Shown piece by piece: positions 44,624-54,948 of a DNA stretch of 64,000 nucleotides. The DNA comes from Neptunomonas japonica DSM 18939. Lineage in GTDB: Bacteria; Pseudomonadota; Gammaproteobacteria; Pseudomonadales; Balneatricaceae. The stretch lies in assembly GCF_000422765.1 (NCBI RefSeq), contig NZ_AUGR01000001.1, positions 1 to 64,000 on the forward strand. The letters are read 5' to 3'. The notes under the pieces were generated by a model that was not told the origin of the DNA, did not search any database, and was given only the letters and a program-made list of their open reading frames with translations. A program made the translations under genes and the position numbers. Numbering within the stretch: the stretch's first letter is position 1; the number at the start of each line of letters is the position of its first letter.

Positions 44624-45494
44624 AACGGCGGTGGACCCACATATATTGACTAGGGTCTTTTCGAATGCCTTTTTCAAGTTCTTGGTTAATGCGTGTAGCA
44701 TCTTGAACGTCATCGCCGCTGGGGAAGTTTTCAAGAACAGGAAATAGCTCTAATTCATAACCTGAATCGTCTTGGCTGCGATGATGCGTAAACATCAATA
44801 TGGGTGAATCGTTTAGCTTGGCGAATCTGCTTGTTGCTGTGATGGTGGCGGCAGAGACATTAAAAAAGGGAGCATAAACGGAGTGTTTAGGCCCGAAATC
44901 TTGGTCTGGTGCATACCACACCACCTGATTATTACGTAAGGCTTTTAGCACTCCACGCAGGTTTTTTTTCTCAATAGTTTGATCAAGGTGCTTTTCACGT
45001 CCTTGTTTAATAACAAAATCCATCAACGAGTTATTATGTTTGCGGTACATGGCCCCTACTTTATAAAAACGAGCCAGTAGTCGCCCGCCCATATCTAATG
45101 TAGAAAAATGTGCACCTAATAGAATCACACCTTTGTTTTGTGAAAGCGCTTCATCTAGGTATTTTTGGCCTTTTAGGGTGACAGGCATGCTTAGAAATTT
45201 GTCGTCTCTCCACCAACTCATGCTGGTTTCAAACATGCCTATAGCATTGTTTTGAAATATGTTGCGTACTAAGAGTTGTCGTTCTGCCGGTGTCTTTTCT
45301 GGAAAGCACAACCGGATGTTAACGTCGGTAATGTGCCGGCGCTTTTTAAAAAGCCGATACATCAGATTACCGGTACTTTTACCCAGTATAATTTGTGTTG
45401 TGTAAGGTAAATAGCTAATTACAAATAGAATGCTAAGCCCGACCCAAGTAAACCAGTATTTGGGGCTAAAAAAATGTGTATTGTTGTTTGTCAT
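44562..45494 (-). CDS. LpxL/HtrB-family lipid A acyltransferase
   Basis: 310 residues. One N-terminal membrane segment, then the acyltransferase core with the catalytic H(x)4D motif HFSTLD, GAMYRKHNN and YAPDQDFGPKHSVYAPFF. It adds a secondary acyl chain (lauroyl or myristoyl type) to Kdo2-lipid IVA. The C-terminal coding end overlaps the 3' end of the ligase gene on the other strand. Confidence 0.92.
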   Translation of the reverse strand: MTNNNTHFFSPKYWFTWVGLSILFVISYLPYTTQIILGKSTGNLMYRLFKKRRHITDVNIRLCFPEKTPAERQLLVRNIFQNNAIGMFETSMSWWRDDKFLSMPVTLKGQKYLDEALSQNKGVILLGAHFSTLDMGGRLLARFYKVGAMYRKHNNSLMDFVIKQGREKHLDQTIEKKNLRGVLKALRNNQVVWYAPDQDFGPKHSVYAPFFNVSAATITATSRFAKLNDSPILMFTHHRSQDDSGYELELFPVLENFPSGDDVQDATRINQELEKGIRKDPSQYMWVHRRFKTHPEGKNFLYRHPPHEHK

Positions 45495-45614
45495 AAAAGA
45501 TCTTTGAGTGAATATATAAGACGATTGTAAGAGGCTTTTGTTGTGGCAGCAAATACTTACAAAAGATGAGTATAATGATGTCTCTTTATGTGTGTGTTTT
45601 TAGTTGAGGGTCGG

Positions 45615-47411
45615 ATGAGTTCAAATAACACCAGCCAAGGGATAAATGACTCGCAACAGGGTGCTCAGAATAAACCACGCAATGACGGGTACCTGCGCTT
45701 ATTGGCTTATGCTAAGCCCTATTGGCCCGTCTTTTGTGTAGCCTTTATGGGGTATGCATTTTATGGGGCGTCACAAGCGCTGTCTGCTAAGTGGCTAGAA
45801 AGCGTGGTCGATTCAGTAGAGCAAGGGCGTTTAGATGAGCGTATTTGGTTAGCGTTGGCAGTATTAGCCATTTTTGCACTACGTGGTGTAGGTACTTTTC
45901 TGGGTAATTATTGTATTAGCTATGTAGCACGTTACGTTGTGCATGGTTTGCGAACAGATCTGTTTGACCGCATGTTGATGTTGCCTGCTCAATATTACCA
46001 ACAGCACTCCTCTGGCGACCTGTTAGCACAACTTACTTATAACGTTGAACAAGTGACGGGAGCTGTAACAGACGCGGTTAAAGTGTTGATACGTGAAGGG
46101 CTTACGGTTATTGGCTTGTTTAGCTATCTGTTTTATCTTAATTGGAAACTAACGCTTATCTTCGTTGCGGCAGCACCCTTTATTGGTATTGTGGTTCGGA
46201 TTGCGTCTAAGCGCATGCGCCGCTTAGGGCATCGTATACAGAAGTCTGTGGGTGATATTACTAACTCTGCATCAGAGTCAATTCAAGGCTATCAGGTCGT
46301 CAGAGTTTATGGTGGAACTGACTTTGAACGTCAGCGCTTTCATGGTGCTAGTGACCTTAATCGCCGTCAGTTTATGAAGTTGGTTGTGGCAGAGTCGATC
46401 AATACCCCTGTTGTGCAGTTTTTAGTGGCGATGGCGTTGGCTGCGTTGATGTATCTAGCAATGGCTCCGTCAGTGATGGGCGGCATGAGTACAGGCGAGT
46501 TTGTAGCCTTTATTACGGCAGCAGGAATGATTACAAAACCGCTGCGTATGCTGACCGAAATAAATGTAAAAGTGCAAAAAGGTATTTCGGCTGCTGAAGC
46601 TGTCTTTGCCACAATGGATCAGGAATCAGAAAAAGACCTAGGAACACGGCAGGTTGACAGGGCTGCTGGGCATTTGTTGTTTGAGAATGTTTCCTTCACT
46701 TATCCTGAGACTACTGAAATGGTACTTTCTGATTTCTCTCTTGATGTACCTCATGGAACAACGGTCGCATTGGTTGGTAAATCGGGCAGTGGAAAATCAA
46801 CCGTTGCGGGTCTAATTCCACGCTTTAATGATGAATGGGGAGGGCGAGTACTACTCGATAACCAGCCATTAGAAAGCTACCAGTTGGCTTCTTTGCGTGA
46901 TCAAATTGCAATTGTTAGCCAAAGTGTTGTTTTGTTTAACGGCAGCATTGCAGAGAACATTGCTTATGGTTCGATGGCTTCAGCAAGTATTGAGCAAATT
47001 CAGGCCGCTGCAGAAGCTGCGCATGTCATGGAGTTTGTCAGTCGCTTACCTGATGGTTTGCAAACTCAGGTTGGCGAAAGTGGTGTGTTGCTATCAGGCG
47101 GGCAGCGTCAGCGTATTGCCATCGCTCGCGCTATTCTAAAAGATGCACCGATTTTGATTATGGATGAGGCGACTTCAGCCTTAGATACTGAATCAGAAAG
47201 ACACATCCAGGATGCGCTAGAAGGCGTCATGAAGGATAGAACCACTTTAGTTATCGCACATCGATTATCGACTATCGAAAAAGCCGATATGATCGTAGTC
47301 ATGGATCAAGGGCGTATAGTTGAGCAAGGAAACCACAGCGACTTACTAAAAAGAGAAGGTGCTTACGCGCAACTCTATAAAATGCAGTTTAGTGAGTTAG
47401 CGGATGACTAA
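45615..47411 (+). CDS. msbA: Lipid A ABC exporter MsbA
   Basis: 598 residues. A six-helix membrane domain (about 30-320) is followed by an ATPase with Walker A GKSGSGKST, signature LLSGGQRQR, Walker B LIMDEATSALD and H-loop IAHRLSTI. It flips lipid A-core across the inner membrane. ATG 45615 has GAGGG upstream; the ATG at 45588 does not. The end overlaps waaA by eight bases. Confidence 0.95.
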   Translation: MSSNNTSQGINDSQQGAQNKPRNDGYLRLLAYAKPYWPVFCVAFMGYAFYGASQALSAKWLESVVDSVEQGRLDERIWLALAVLAIFALRGVGTFLGNYCISYVARYVVHGLRTDLFDRMLMLPAQYYQQHSSGDLLAQLTYNVEQVTGAVTDAVKVLIREGLTVIGLFSYLFYLNWKLTLIFVAAAPFIGIVVRIASKRMRRLGHRIQKSVGDITNSASESIQGYQVVRVYGGTDFERQRFHGASDLNRRQFMKLVVAESINTPVVQFLVAMALAALMYLAMAPSVMGGMSTGEFVAFITAAGMITKPLRMLTEINVKVQKGISAAEAVFATMDQESEKDLGTRQVDRAAGHLLFENVSFTYPETTEMVLSDFSLDVPHGTTVALVGKSGSGKSTVAGLIPRFNDEWGGRVLLDNQPLESYQLASLRDQIAIVSQSVVLFNGSIAENIAYGSMASASIEQIQAAAEAAHVMEFVSRLPDGLQTQVGESGVLLSGGQRQRIAIARAILKDAPILIMDEATSALDTESERHIQDALEGVMKDRTTLVIAHRLSTIEKADMIVVMDQGRIVEQGNHSDLLKREGAYAQLYKMQFSELADD

Positions 47412-48678
47412 TGTCCCTCGGTGCTTTTATACCGGACTGTTTTACCTGCTTACCCCTGTTTTACTTATACGCCTGTGGTGGCGTGGGCGAAATGCTCCGG
47501 GGTATCGGCAGCGTTGGTGGCAGCGCTTTGGGTTTGTTCCTAATGTGGCACGTAACCCCTTGTGGATTCATGCTGTCTCCGTAGGAGAGACGATAGCTAT
47601 TGCCCCGTTTGTTGAGCGTTTACTGACGGATTACCCAGATCTACCAATTGTGATAACGACGATGACACCCACGGGTGCAAGCCGTGTTAAAGCTATTTTT
47701 GCTGGCCGTGTCATTCATTATTATTGCCCTTATGATCTTCCTGATGCCATCGGTCGATTTATTCAGAGAGTGCGGCCACGCGGCTGCCTTATTGTAGAAA
47801 CTGAGCTATGGCCGAATATGATTTTAGGCTGTGAAAAAGCCGGTGTGCCTGTGATTGTGGCTAATGCTCGCTTGTCTGAGCGCTCTGCAAAAGGTTATGC
47901 AAAGGTGCGCGGCTTAGTAGAGCCAATGTTATCAGCGTTGACCTTACTGGTGACGCAACATCAAAGTGATGCTGATCGTTTTTTTCAATTAGGTATGCCT
48001 GCTGAGAAAATGGATGTATCAGGTAGTATCAAATTTGATATTCAGATAGACGATGATATACGCGAACAAGGAGCCTTTCTTCGCCAACAATTAGGTAGTC
48101 GCTTTACCGTTATTCTGGCGAGCAGTCATGAGGATGAAGAGACGCAATTTTTAAGCAGTATTGAGCCATTAATAGACAAGTATCCAAACCTTTTAGTGAT
48201 GTTAGTGCCTAGGCACCCAGAGCGCTTTGAATCTGTTTATCAACGCACGTTGCAATATTCAGACAAGGTGGTGCGCCGCTCAACAGGCGATTCATTGAAA
48301 GCTGATCAAACAACTAAGATTTATCTGGGTGATACTATGGGAGATTTGATGCTCCTTTATGCAGCAGCAGATGTAGCAGTGATGGGAGGAAGCTTTGTTA
48401 ATGTCGGCGGGCATAACCCGCTAGAACCTGCGGTACTGAGCATGCCCGTTATTATGGGACCTTATCATTTTAATTTTACTGCGATCAGCAATGCGATGGC
48501 GCAAGCAGGTGGAATGCAGCTAGTAACTCAAATGTCTGATGTGCCTGACTTACTTGAGAAATATCATGCTTCGCCTATCAAAGCGGTAGAGCATGGCCGT
48601 AATGCCTTAGCGTATGCTGATTCTCAGCGAGGAGCACTTGATCACCTTTATATAGAAGTGACCAAGCGACTAATATAA
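47404..48678 (+). CDS. waaA: Kdo transferase WaaA
   Basis: 424 residues. An N-terminal membrane anchor, then the GT-B Kdo transferase with the catalytic Glu in HAVSVGETIA, ETELWPNM, ASSHEDEE, and the C-terminal GGSFVNVGGHNPLEP. It adds Kdo to lipid IVA. Translationally coupled to msbA. Its end lies seven bases from the convergent cyaY end. Confidence 0.96.
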   Translation: MTNVPRCFYTGLFYLLTPVLLIRLWWRGRNAPGYRQRWWQRFGFVPNVARNPLWIHAVSVGETIAIAPFVERLLTDYPDLPIVITTMTPTGASRVKAIFAGRVIHYYCPYDLPDAIGRFIQRVRPRGCLIVETELWPNMILGCEKAGVPVIVANARLSERSAKGYAKVRGLVEPMLSALTLLVTQHQSDADRFFQLGMPAEKMDVSGSIKFDIQIDDDIREQGAFLRQQLGSRFTVILASSHEDEETQFLSSIEPLIDKYPNLLVMLVPRHPERFESVYQRTLQYSDKVVRRSTGDSLKADQTTKIYLGDTMGDLMLLYAAADVAVMGGSFVNVGGHNPLEPAVLSMPVIMGPYHFNFTAISNAMAQAGGMQLVTQMSDVPDLLEKYHASPIKAVEHGRNALAYADSQRGALDHLYIEVTKRLI

Positions 48679-48685
48679 CTTGTGC

Positions 48686-49009
48686 TTAACAATCGAACGT
48701 TAAGTGTTCACCGGTTTGGGTAACATAAGCGTGATTGAGCATCTCTACTAACGGTGTTTTTCCACTGTCTCGTAACCATTGCTGGCCATCAGCGTCATAA
48801 TCAAAATGAAATCCACCATCTTTGGTTGCCAACCACAGTTGCAGTACAGGTGTTTGGCGAGTGAAAATGATTTGTGTGCCGTTTTCGCATTTGATGGTCA
48901 GTACGCCACCACTAATCAGATAATCAATATCAGAGTCTGCATCATCGAGACGTTCTTCAATCTGTTGCAAGGTGTTGTCAACGAGATCGTTAAATTCAGA
49001 TTCGGTCAT
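48686..49009 (-). CDS. cyaY: Frataxin CyaY
   Basis: 107 residues, a single frataxin fold. The acidic N-terminal helix (ESEFNDLVDNTLQQIEERL), QIIFTRQTPVLQLWLATKDGG and HFDYD match CyaY. It binds iron and tunes IscS in iron-sulfur cluster assembly. It diverges from lptM-lysA. Confidence 0.95.
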   Translation of the reverse strand: MTESEFNDLVDNTLQQIEERLDDADSDIDYLISGGVLTIKCENGTQIIFTRQTPVLQLWLATKDGGFHFDYDADGQQWLRDSGKTPLVEMLNHAYVTQTGEHLTFDC

Positions 49010-49132
49010 CAGTAGGCTCTTTGTGAAGATAATTAAGTGAATGCGCAGTATATCAGCTTTTGTACGGTACTCATTAGCCGCTTTTCAAGGGTATAATTGA
49101 TCAATTATTGTCTATCAAATGAGAGTTGTATT

Positions 49133-49243
49133 GTGAAATTTAGCTGGGCTTGGATGTTGGCAGGAATGATTCTTCTATCAGGTTGTGGACAGAAAGGGCC
49201 GCTATATCTGCCTGAGCCAGTAAAGCAAACTGAAAATCAGTAA
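49133..49243 (+). CDS. lptM: LPS-assembly lipoprotein LptM (YifL)
   Basis: A 36-residue gene: signal sequence, lipobox LSGC (lipidated Cys18) and then GQKGPLYLPEP, the signature of LptM/YifL, which helps mature the LptDE outer-membrane translocon. GTG start with GAGAG upstream. It lies 39 bp before lysA, the usual position in gammaproteobacteria. Confidence 0.9.
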   Translation: MKFSWAWMLAGMILLSGCGQKGPLYLPEPVKQTENQ

Positions 49244-49282
49244 CACATACAATCAAATAAGTTTTACGAGTGAGAAGAGTTA

Positions 49283-50539
49283 ATGGATAGTTTTGAGTAC
49301 CGTGATGGCCGCTTACATTGTGAAGATTTAGCGCTAGATAAGGTTGCAGAGCGTTTTGGTACACCAGTGTATGTATATTCTCGAGATGCTATTGAACGTG
49401 CTTATTTAAATTATGCACAAGCGCTTGAAGGGCGTGATGCTTTGGTTTGTTACGCCGTTAAAGCCAACAGCAATCTTGCTGTGCTTAATGTTTTAGCTAG
49501 GTTAGGTGCAGGTTTTGATATTGTTTCTTTAGGGGAACTTGAGCGAGTACTTAAAGCAGGTGGGCTAGCTAAAAACATAGTGTTTTCTGGTGTTGGCAAG
49601 CAGGCTCATGAGATCAGGCGTGCTTTGGCGGTAGGTATTCGCTGCTTCAATATTGAATCAGAAGCTGAGCTTGAGCGTGTTAATGCAGTTGCAGGTGAGT
49701 GTCAGCAGGTCGCTGATATCTCATTTCGTGTTAACCCTGATGTTGATGCAGGAACACATCCATACATTTCAACAGGGCTCAAAGATAACAAGTTTGGTAT
49801 TGCCATTACTGATGCTGAACGTATTTATTCTCATGCTAACAGCTTGGCGCATGTCAATGTGGTTGGTATGGACTGTCATATTGGTAGTCAGTTAACTGAA
49901 GTTGCTCCTTTTATGGATGCACTGGATCGTTTGCTTGCTTTGGTTGATAAGTTGGCTGAACAGGGGATTGAAATCCACCATTTAGATTTGGGTGGTGGTT
50001 TAGGTGTTTGTTACACCGATGAAACGCCGCCTACGCCGCAAGCATATATTGGCGCTGTGCTTGAAAAACTTGGAGACAGAGCGCTAGGGCTTATTTTTGA
50101 ACCGGGGCGTTCCATCGTAGCGAATGCTGGCATGATGTTGACGCAAGTTGAGTTTCTAAAGTGCACGGATCATAAGAACTTCGCTATTATTGATGGTGCA
50201 ATGAATGATCTTATTCGCCCTTCATTATACAGTGCTTATCAGGACATTATCCCTGTAACGCTTCGTGAAGAGGGTGAAGCTAAAACTTATGATTTAGTAG
50301 GGCCTGTTTGTGAGACCGGAGATTTTTTAGGAAAAGATCGCGATCTTAATCTACAAGCCGGCGATTTGTTGGCCGTGTGCTCTGCTGGTGCATATGGTTT
50401 TGTCATGAGTTCAAACTACAACACTCGTCCGCGTGCTGCGGAAGTAATGGTAGATGACAACGAAGTATTTGAAGTACGCGCACGTGAAACCTTGGTGGAT
50501 TTGATGCGCGGTGAAGTTATGTTGCCTCAAGGGCATTAA
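49283..50539 (+). CDS. lysA: Diaminopimelate decarboxylase LysA
   Basis: 418 residues, PLP-dependent alanine-racemase fold. The PLP Lys is in [31 protein letters not shown] and the catalytic Cys region [11 protein letters not shown] are present. It makes lysine from meso-DAP. First large gene of the lysA-dapF-DUF484-xerC-HAD operon. Confidence 0.97.
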   Translation: MDSFEYRDGRLHCEDLALDKVAERFGTPVYVYSRDAIERAYLNYAQALEGRDALVCYAVKANSNLAVLNVLARLGAGFDIVSLGELERVLKAGGLAKNIVFSGVGKQAHEIRRALAVGIRCFNIESEAELERVNAVAGECQQVADISFRVNPDVDAGTHPYISTGLKDNKFGIAITDAERIYSHANSLAHVNVVGMDCHIGSQLTEVAPFMDALDRLLALVDKLAEQGIEIHHLDLGGGLGVCYTDETPPTPQAYIGAVLEKLGDRALGLIFEPGRSIVANAGMMLTQVEFLKCTDHKNFAIIDGAMNDLIRPSLYSAYQDIIPVTLREEGEAKTYDLVGPVCETGDFLGKDRDLNLQAGDLLAVCSAGAYGFVMSSNYNTRPRAAEVMVDDNEVFEVRARETLVDLMRGEVMLPQGH

Positions 50540-50553
50540 ACGGAATAAATAAC

Positions 50554-51387
50554 ATGTTGGTACGTTTTACCAAAATGCATGGCCTAGGCAATGATTTTAT
50601 GGTCGTTGACTTGGTTACACAGAGAATCCGACTTTCAGAAGAGAAAGTCAGGAAGCTGGCTGACCGTCATTTGGGCATTGGTTTTGATCAGCTGTTGCTG
50701 GTTGAGCCACCGACTAATCCTGAAATGGATTTTCGTTATCGAATCTATAATGCTGACGGCTCTGAAGTTGAGCATTGTGGTAATGGTGCCCGCTGTTTTG
50801 CACGTTTTGTGCGTGACAAACGTCTTACTAATAAAGATGTGATTGCAGTAGAAACCGCTAACGGCAAAGCAATACTCACTATTTGTCCGGATAACCAAGT
50901 CGAAGTCGACATGGGAGCTCCTGAGCTGCTACCTAAGGCAGTTCCGTTTGTAGCTCAAGAGCAAGCAGCTGTGTATTCGGTTGATGTGGAAAGCCAGCAT
51001 GTGGATATCTCAGTTGTTTCTATGGGAAATCCGCATGGTGTGCTCGTTATCGATGATACGGACAGTGCTCCTGTTGAAACACTCGGACCATTACTTGAAG
51101 CGCACACGCGTTTTCCTGCAAAAGCGAATATCGGCTTTATGCAGATTCTCTCTCCGACAGAAGTGAAATTACGTGTGTATGAGCGCGGGGCGGGAGAAAC
51201 GATGGCGTGTGGCACTGGGGCCTGTGCCGCCGTTGTGGCAGGGCGTCTTCGAGGTGTCTTAGATGAAAATGTTCAGGTACATCTTCCTGGAGGAACTCTT
51301 CAGGTTAGTTGGAAAGGCGGTGAAAAAGATTCCGTTATGATGACGGGGCCCGCAGCGACAGTGTTTGAAGGTCAGGTGTTTATATGA
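50554..51387 (+). CDS. dapF: Diaminopimelate epimerase DapF
   Basis: 277 residues. Both catalytic cysteines are visible, in [10 protein letters not shown] and [10 protein letters not shown], together with MHGLGNDF at the N-terminus. It converts LL-DAP to meso-DAP for LysA and peptidoglycan. It lies 14 bp after lysA, with an ATGA overlap with the next gene. Confidence 0.97.
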   Translation: MLVRFTKMHGLGNDFMVVDLVTQRIRLSEEKVRKLADRHLGIGFDQLLLVEPPTNPEMDFRYRIYNADGSEVEHCGNGARCFARFVRDKRLTNKDVIAVETANGKAILTICPDNQVEVDMGAPELLPKAVPFVAQEQAAVYSVDVESQHVDISVVSMGNPHGVLVIDDTDSAPVETLGPLLEAHTRFPAKANIGFMQILSPTEVKLRVYERGAGETMACGTGACAAVVAGRLRGVLDENVQVHLPGGTLQVSWKGGEKDSVMMTGPAATVFEGQVFI

Positions 51388-52085
51388 GTCAAGGTGAAAA
51401 TACAAAGGTGCAGGCAGCAGAGTTTAATGAAAATGATGTCGCTGATTACCTAGCAAAAAATCCTGACTTTTTTATGCGCCATAAGCCTCTATTAGAAGTG
51501 ATGTCTGTACCACATGAAACGGGTCGTGCTGTTTCATTAATAGAGCGTCAGACGTCATTGCTTCGAGATCGTAACCAGAAACTGACGATCCATTTGTCTG
51601 ATTTGATTGATATAGCGCGCCATAATGATTCACAGTTCGAAAAAACTAAGCGTATGGTATTAGCGCTGCTAGATTCCGCTACGCTAGATGATGTCGCGGT
51701 CGCATTAGAAGAAAGCTTATGCCGTGACTTTTACGGTGATGAAACCTCGTTGGTGCTGTTTAGTGATAATCCACTGAATGTTAATAATCTGAAAATTCTG
51801 CCTCGTGATACTGCTGGGGTGATTGAGCCGTTGATGAAAACAAACATGCCGACCTGTGGGCAATTATCTTTGATAGAGAACCGCTTTCTATTTGAAGATG
51901 AGGCGGTGAAAGTTCAGTCGGCAGCAGTTATCCCTTTGGTCAAAGGGGAAACAATTGGGTTGTTGGCGATCGGTAGTTATGACCCTTATTACTTCCAGAG
52001 TAGTCAGGGTACTTTGTTCTTATCCTACGTGGGCGAAGTGCTGAGTCGAGTGACCAGTCGCATTGTGCATGAGGAGCAGGTGTAA
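51384..52085 (+). CDS. DUF484 family protein
   Basis: 233 residues. An N-terminal segment ([16 protein letters not shown]) and coiled-coil are followed by a GAF-like domain (about 100-230). Always found between dapF and xerC in gammaproteobacteria as I recall; function not established. Its start overlaps dapF. Confidence 0.9.
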   Translation: MSQGENTKVQAAEFNENDVADYLAKNPDFFMRHKPLLEVMSVPHETGRAVSLIERQTSLLRDRNQKLTIHLSDLIDIARHNDSQFEKTKRMVLALLDSATLDDVAVALEESLCRDFYGDETSLVLFSDNPLNVNNLKILPRDTAGVIEPLMKTNMPTCGQLSLIENRFLFEDEAVKVQSAAVIPLVKGETIGLLAIGSYDPYYFQSSQGTLFLSYVGEVLSRVTSRIVHEEQV

Positions 52086-52090
52086 CACTG

Positions 52091-53011
52091 ATGGTTAACC
52101 GCAGTTTTGCTGATCAACTCAGTACTGTGGTTGATTTGTTTTTAGTACATCTTCGCTCAGAGAAGCATTTATCCCCGAACACATGTGATAGTTATCAAAG
52201 AGATTTAAATAAGCTGGTGGGCTTTGTCGCTGATTGCAGAGTCGCGCAGTGGGATGATGTTTCTGAACGCGAAATTCGTGCTTTCGTTGCCGAAGTTCAC
52301 CGTGAGGGTTTAAGCGGTAAAAGCATTCAGCGTTGCCTTTCAGCTATCCGCAGTTTTTATCAATATATGGCAATTATTGGGCGAGTTTCACATAACCCGG
52401 CTCAAGGCGTTCGAGCGCCCAAAGTGGGGCGTTCACTTCCTGAAACTTTGGATGTTGATCAGTTGGGTCAGCTACTGAGTTTTCCTGTTACTGATGCGAT
52501 TTCGTCTCGGGATAAAGCAATGATGGAGTTAGTGTATTCATCAGGCCTGCGTGTGTCCGAGCTTATCAGCCTAAATATTCATGATATTGATTTTCGCGAT
52601 GCCAGTTTAGTCGTTACAGGTAAGGGAAGGAAAATGCGAATGTTGCCTGTAGGGCGAGTCGCTTTAAAGGCAGTTGGTGGCTGGGTGAAGTGTCGAACAG
52701 TCTGGGCCGATTACACTGAAAACGCACTCTTTATCTCTAAAAGCGGTAAGCGCCTGACAGTGCGCAGTGCTCAACAGCGCTTTGATCATTGGGCAAAAGT
52801 TATGCACACTCAAGGTAAGGTTTACCCGCATCGATTGCGTCATAGTTTTGCTAGTCATATGCTTGAGTCCAGTAGTGATCTGCGTGCTGTTCAAGAGTTG
52901 CTGGGGCATGAAGATATTTCGACAACACAAATATATACACATTTAGATTTCCAGCACCTGATGGATGTCTATGAAAAAGCCCACCCAAGAGCGCAGAAAA
53001 AAAATGATTAA
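52091..53011 (+). CDS. xerC: Tyrosine recombinase XerC
   Basis: 306 residues. N-terminal SAM-like DNA-binding domain, then the catalytic domain with Arg in SGLRVSEL, Lys in TGKGRKMR, HRLRHSFASH, LGHEDISTT and nucleophile Tyr in IYTHLD. With XerD it resolves chromosome dimers at dif. Position after DUF484 supports XerC rather than XerD. Confidence 0.95.
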   Translation: MVNRSFADQLSTVVDLFLVHLRSEKHLSPNTCDSYQRDLNKLVGFVADCRVAQWDDVSEREIRAFVAEVHREGLSGKSIQRCLSAIRSFYQYMAIIGRVSHNPAQGVRAPKVGRSLPETLDVDQLGQLLSFPVTDAISSRDKAMMELVYSSGLRVSELISLNIHDIDFRDASLVVTGKGRKMRMLPVGRVALKAVGGWVKCRTVWADYTENALFISKSGKRLTVRSAQQRFDHWAKVMHTQGKVYPHRLRHSFASHMLESSSDLRAVQELLGHEDISTTQIYTHLDFQHLMDVYEKAHPRAQKKND

Positions 53012-53723
53012 ATGCATTACTTTTGACCTGGACGATACTTTGTGGGCCGTAGGCCCGGTTGTTAGGGCGGCAAACCACACTTTATATGAGTGGTTATATG
53101 AGAATGCACCGCTCTTTAACCAAACCTATCAGCTACGTGATCTTAATACGCTTAGAGATCATGTGCTTACTCAGCAGCCAGAGATTAGTTACAGTGTGTC
53201 ACGTATCCGTATGGAGGTGCTTAAATTCGGGTTAATGCAGGCTGGCTATTCGCCAGACATCACGGCTAAGCTAGCGGAAGAAGCTTTTGCTGTATTTTAT
53301 AAAGCGCGCCAGAAAGTAGAGTTTTTTGAGCATGCATTGTCGATGCTCGAAACACTTAAAGCTAGCGGCTATATGCTAGGGGCTATTAGTAATGGCAACG
53401 CAGATGTTCAGCAAGTGGGTTTGTCCCACTTGATGGATTTCCAGTTTAGTGCTGACAGTGCTGGCGTTGAAAAGCCAGACCCTCTGATTTTCAATCAGAT
53501 GCTAGCACATACTCAGCTTAAGCCAGAGCAGGTGATTCATGTAGGTGACCACCCTATTCATGATATTGAAGGGGCGCAAACTGCTGGGTTATGGAGTATT
53601 TGGGTGAATCTAAATGAACAGCAATGGGAAGGGGACCATCTTCCTGATGCTGAAGTTAGCTGTCTTGATGACTTACCTGCCAGGATTGAAGAGATTCATG
53701 CTACCCGGCGTGCCCGCTTATAA
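53004..53723 (+). CDS. HAD-superfamily hydrolase
   Basis: 239 residues. HAD motif I DLDDTLW, motif II ISNGNAD, Lys in EKPDPLIF, and motif IV GDHPIHDIEGA. Probable phosphatase (subfamily IA, YigB-like; E. coli yigB also follows xerC, and YigB can dephosphorylate FMN). ATG 53004 begins inside the xerC stop region and gives a normal HAD N-terminus. A longer frame from 52965 would add 13 unlikely residues. Confidence 0.88.
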   Translation: MIKCITFDLDDTLWAVGPVVRAANHTLYEWLYENAPLFNQTYQLRDLNTLRDHVLTQQPEISYSVSRIRMEVLKFGLMQAGYSPDITAKLAEEAFAVFYKARQKVEFFEHALSMLETLKASGYMLGAISNGNADVQQVGLSHLMDFQFSADSAGVEKPDPLIFNQMLAHTQLKPEQVIHVGDHPIHDIEGAQTAGLWSIWVNLNEQQWEGDHLPDAEVSCLDDLPARIEEIHATRRARL

Positions 53724-53745
53724 ATGCTAGCCTCTATTTTAAGAG

Positions 53746-53773
53746 TGCATGTATTAGAGATGCGTGCATTTTT
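53746..53773 (+). terminator. Terminator after the HAD gene
   Basis: TGCATG pairs with CGTGCA (one G-T pair) around an 11-base loop and is followed by TTTTT. It ends the lysA-HAD operon. Confidence 0.5.
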
Positions 53774-53774
53774 C

Positions 53775-54914
53775 TTACTCTGCAATAAACATTTCAAGTA
53801 GATCGTTTAGGAAGAGCTGCCCTTGAGGCGTGGCTTGCAGGCGGTGCGGATCAAGTAAGCCTGCTTTACGTGAGTTTGCTAATGCTGTATTGATGCTGCA
53901 CAGGTTTAGTAAGCTGCGCTCCTGAAAGACGCTCTCTTCAACGCCATCCACCAAACGCAAGGCATTCATCATAAACTCAAAAGGGCGGTCTGTCTGGCTA
54001 ATTTCCTGCTCTCCACCGAGAGGGTTGATGCTTTGCAAGTAAGCTTTAGGTGAGCGCTGCTTCCAGCGTCGCAGAATCAGGTCTTGCTCAGGAAAAGATA
54101 GCTTCCCATGTGCTCCAGCTCCAATGCCTATGTAATCTCCAAATTGCCAGTAGTTCAGGTTGTGCTGAGCACGGGCTGATTTCCCTTTTGCATACGCTGA
54201 TACTTCGTACTGCTGAAAACCATTATTTGCCAGTAGCTGTTGCCCGGCTTGTTGAATATCCCATAGGGTTTCATCTTGTGGGATGATCGGCGGCTTTGTA
54301 TAAAACTCAGTATTAGGTTCTATCGTCAGTTGGTACCAAGATAGGTGGTCCGGGCCCAAATTAAGCGCTGTTTCTAAATCATTAAGAGCTTGCTCTTCTG
54401 TTTGCTCAGGCAAGCCATGCATTAAGTCGATGTTTAAATGAGGAAAGCCTAGCTCTCTAGCTGCACTAATGGCTTTTTTTGCTTCTTCGCCGGAATGAAT
54501 TCGACCTAATGCTTGTAAGTGCTGAGCGTTAAAACTTTGAACGCCAACGGAGAGGCGATTCACACCTGCTTTCAGATAACCTGCAAAACGCTCTTGCTCG
54601 AAAGTCCCAGGGTTAGCTTCCATGGTTATTTCGATATTGGAGGTAAACGGGATGATCTGGTCAGCACCTTCCAAAATCTGTGCTATTGCATCTGAGGTGA
54701 ATAAACTAGGGGTGCCACCACCGATAAAAATGGTATCTATCTTGCGACCTTGTGCACCTGCTTGCTCTAATTTTAAGTCAGCCAACAGAGCTGACACATA
54801 GTCGGCTTCTGGTATTTCACCTTTCACTGCATGTGAGTTGAAATCACAGTAGGGGCATTTGCGCACGCACCAAGGAATATGAATATATAGCGAAAGTGGT
54901 GGTAACGTGCTCAT
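53775..54914 (-). CDS. hemW: HemW, radical-SAM haem chaperone
   Basis: 379 residues. The radical-SAM cluster motif CVRKCPYC near residue 16, then IDTIFIGGGTPS, EANPGTFE, RLSVGVQSFN and the C-terminal HemN-like region. It lacks the features of the coproporphyrinogen oxidase HemN and is the haem-binding chaperone type. It lies downstream of rdgB. Confidence 0.92.
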   Translation of the reverse strand: MSTLPPLSLYIHIPWCVRKCPYCDFNSHAVKGEIPEADYVSALLADLKLEQAGAQGRKIDTIFIGGGTPSLFTSDAIAQILEGADQIIPFTSNIEITMEANPGTFEQERFAGYLKAGVNRLSVGVQSFNAQHLQALGRIHSGEEAKKAISAARELGFPHLNIDLMHGLPEQTEEQALNDLETALNLGPDHLSWYQLTIEPNTEFYTKPPIIPQDETLWDIQQAGQQLLANNGFQQYEVSAYAKGKSARAQHNLNYWQFGDYIGIGAGAHGKLSFPEQDLILRRWKQRSPKAYLQSINPLGGEQEISQTDRPFEFMMNALRLVDGVEESVFQERSLLNLCSINTALANSRKAGLLDPHRLQATPQGQLFLNDLLEMFIAE

Positions 54915-54948
54915 TAATGCCTGCCTGTCAGTGTGTGTCTGTAAAGTA

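Noticed and set aside
52091..53011. XerC as the integrase of a mobile element
   Set aside because: Its context (dapF, DUF484, HAD) is the conserved housekeeping one, with no attachment repeats.
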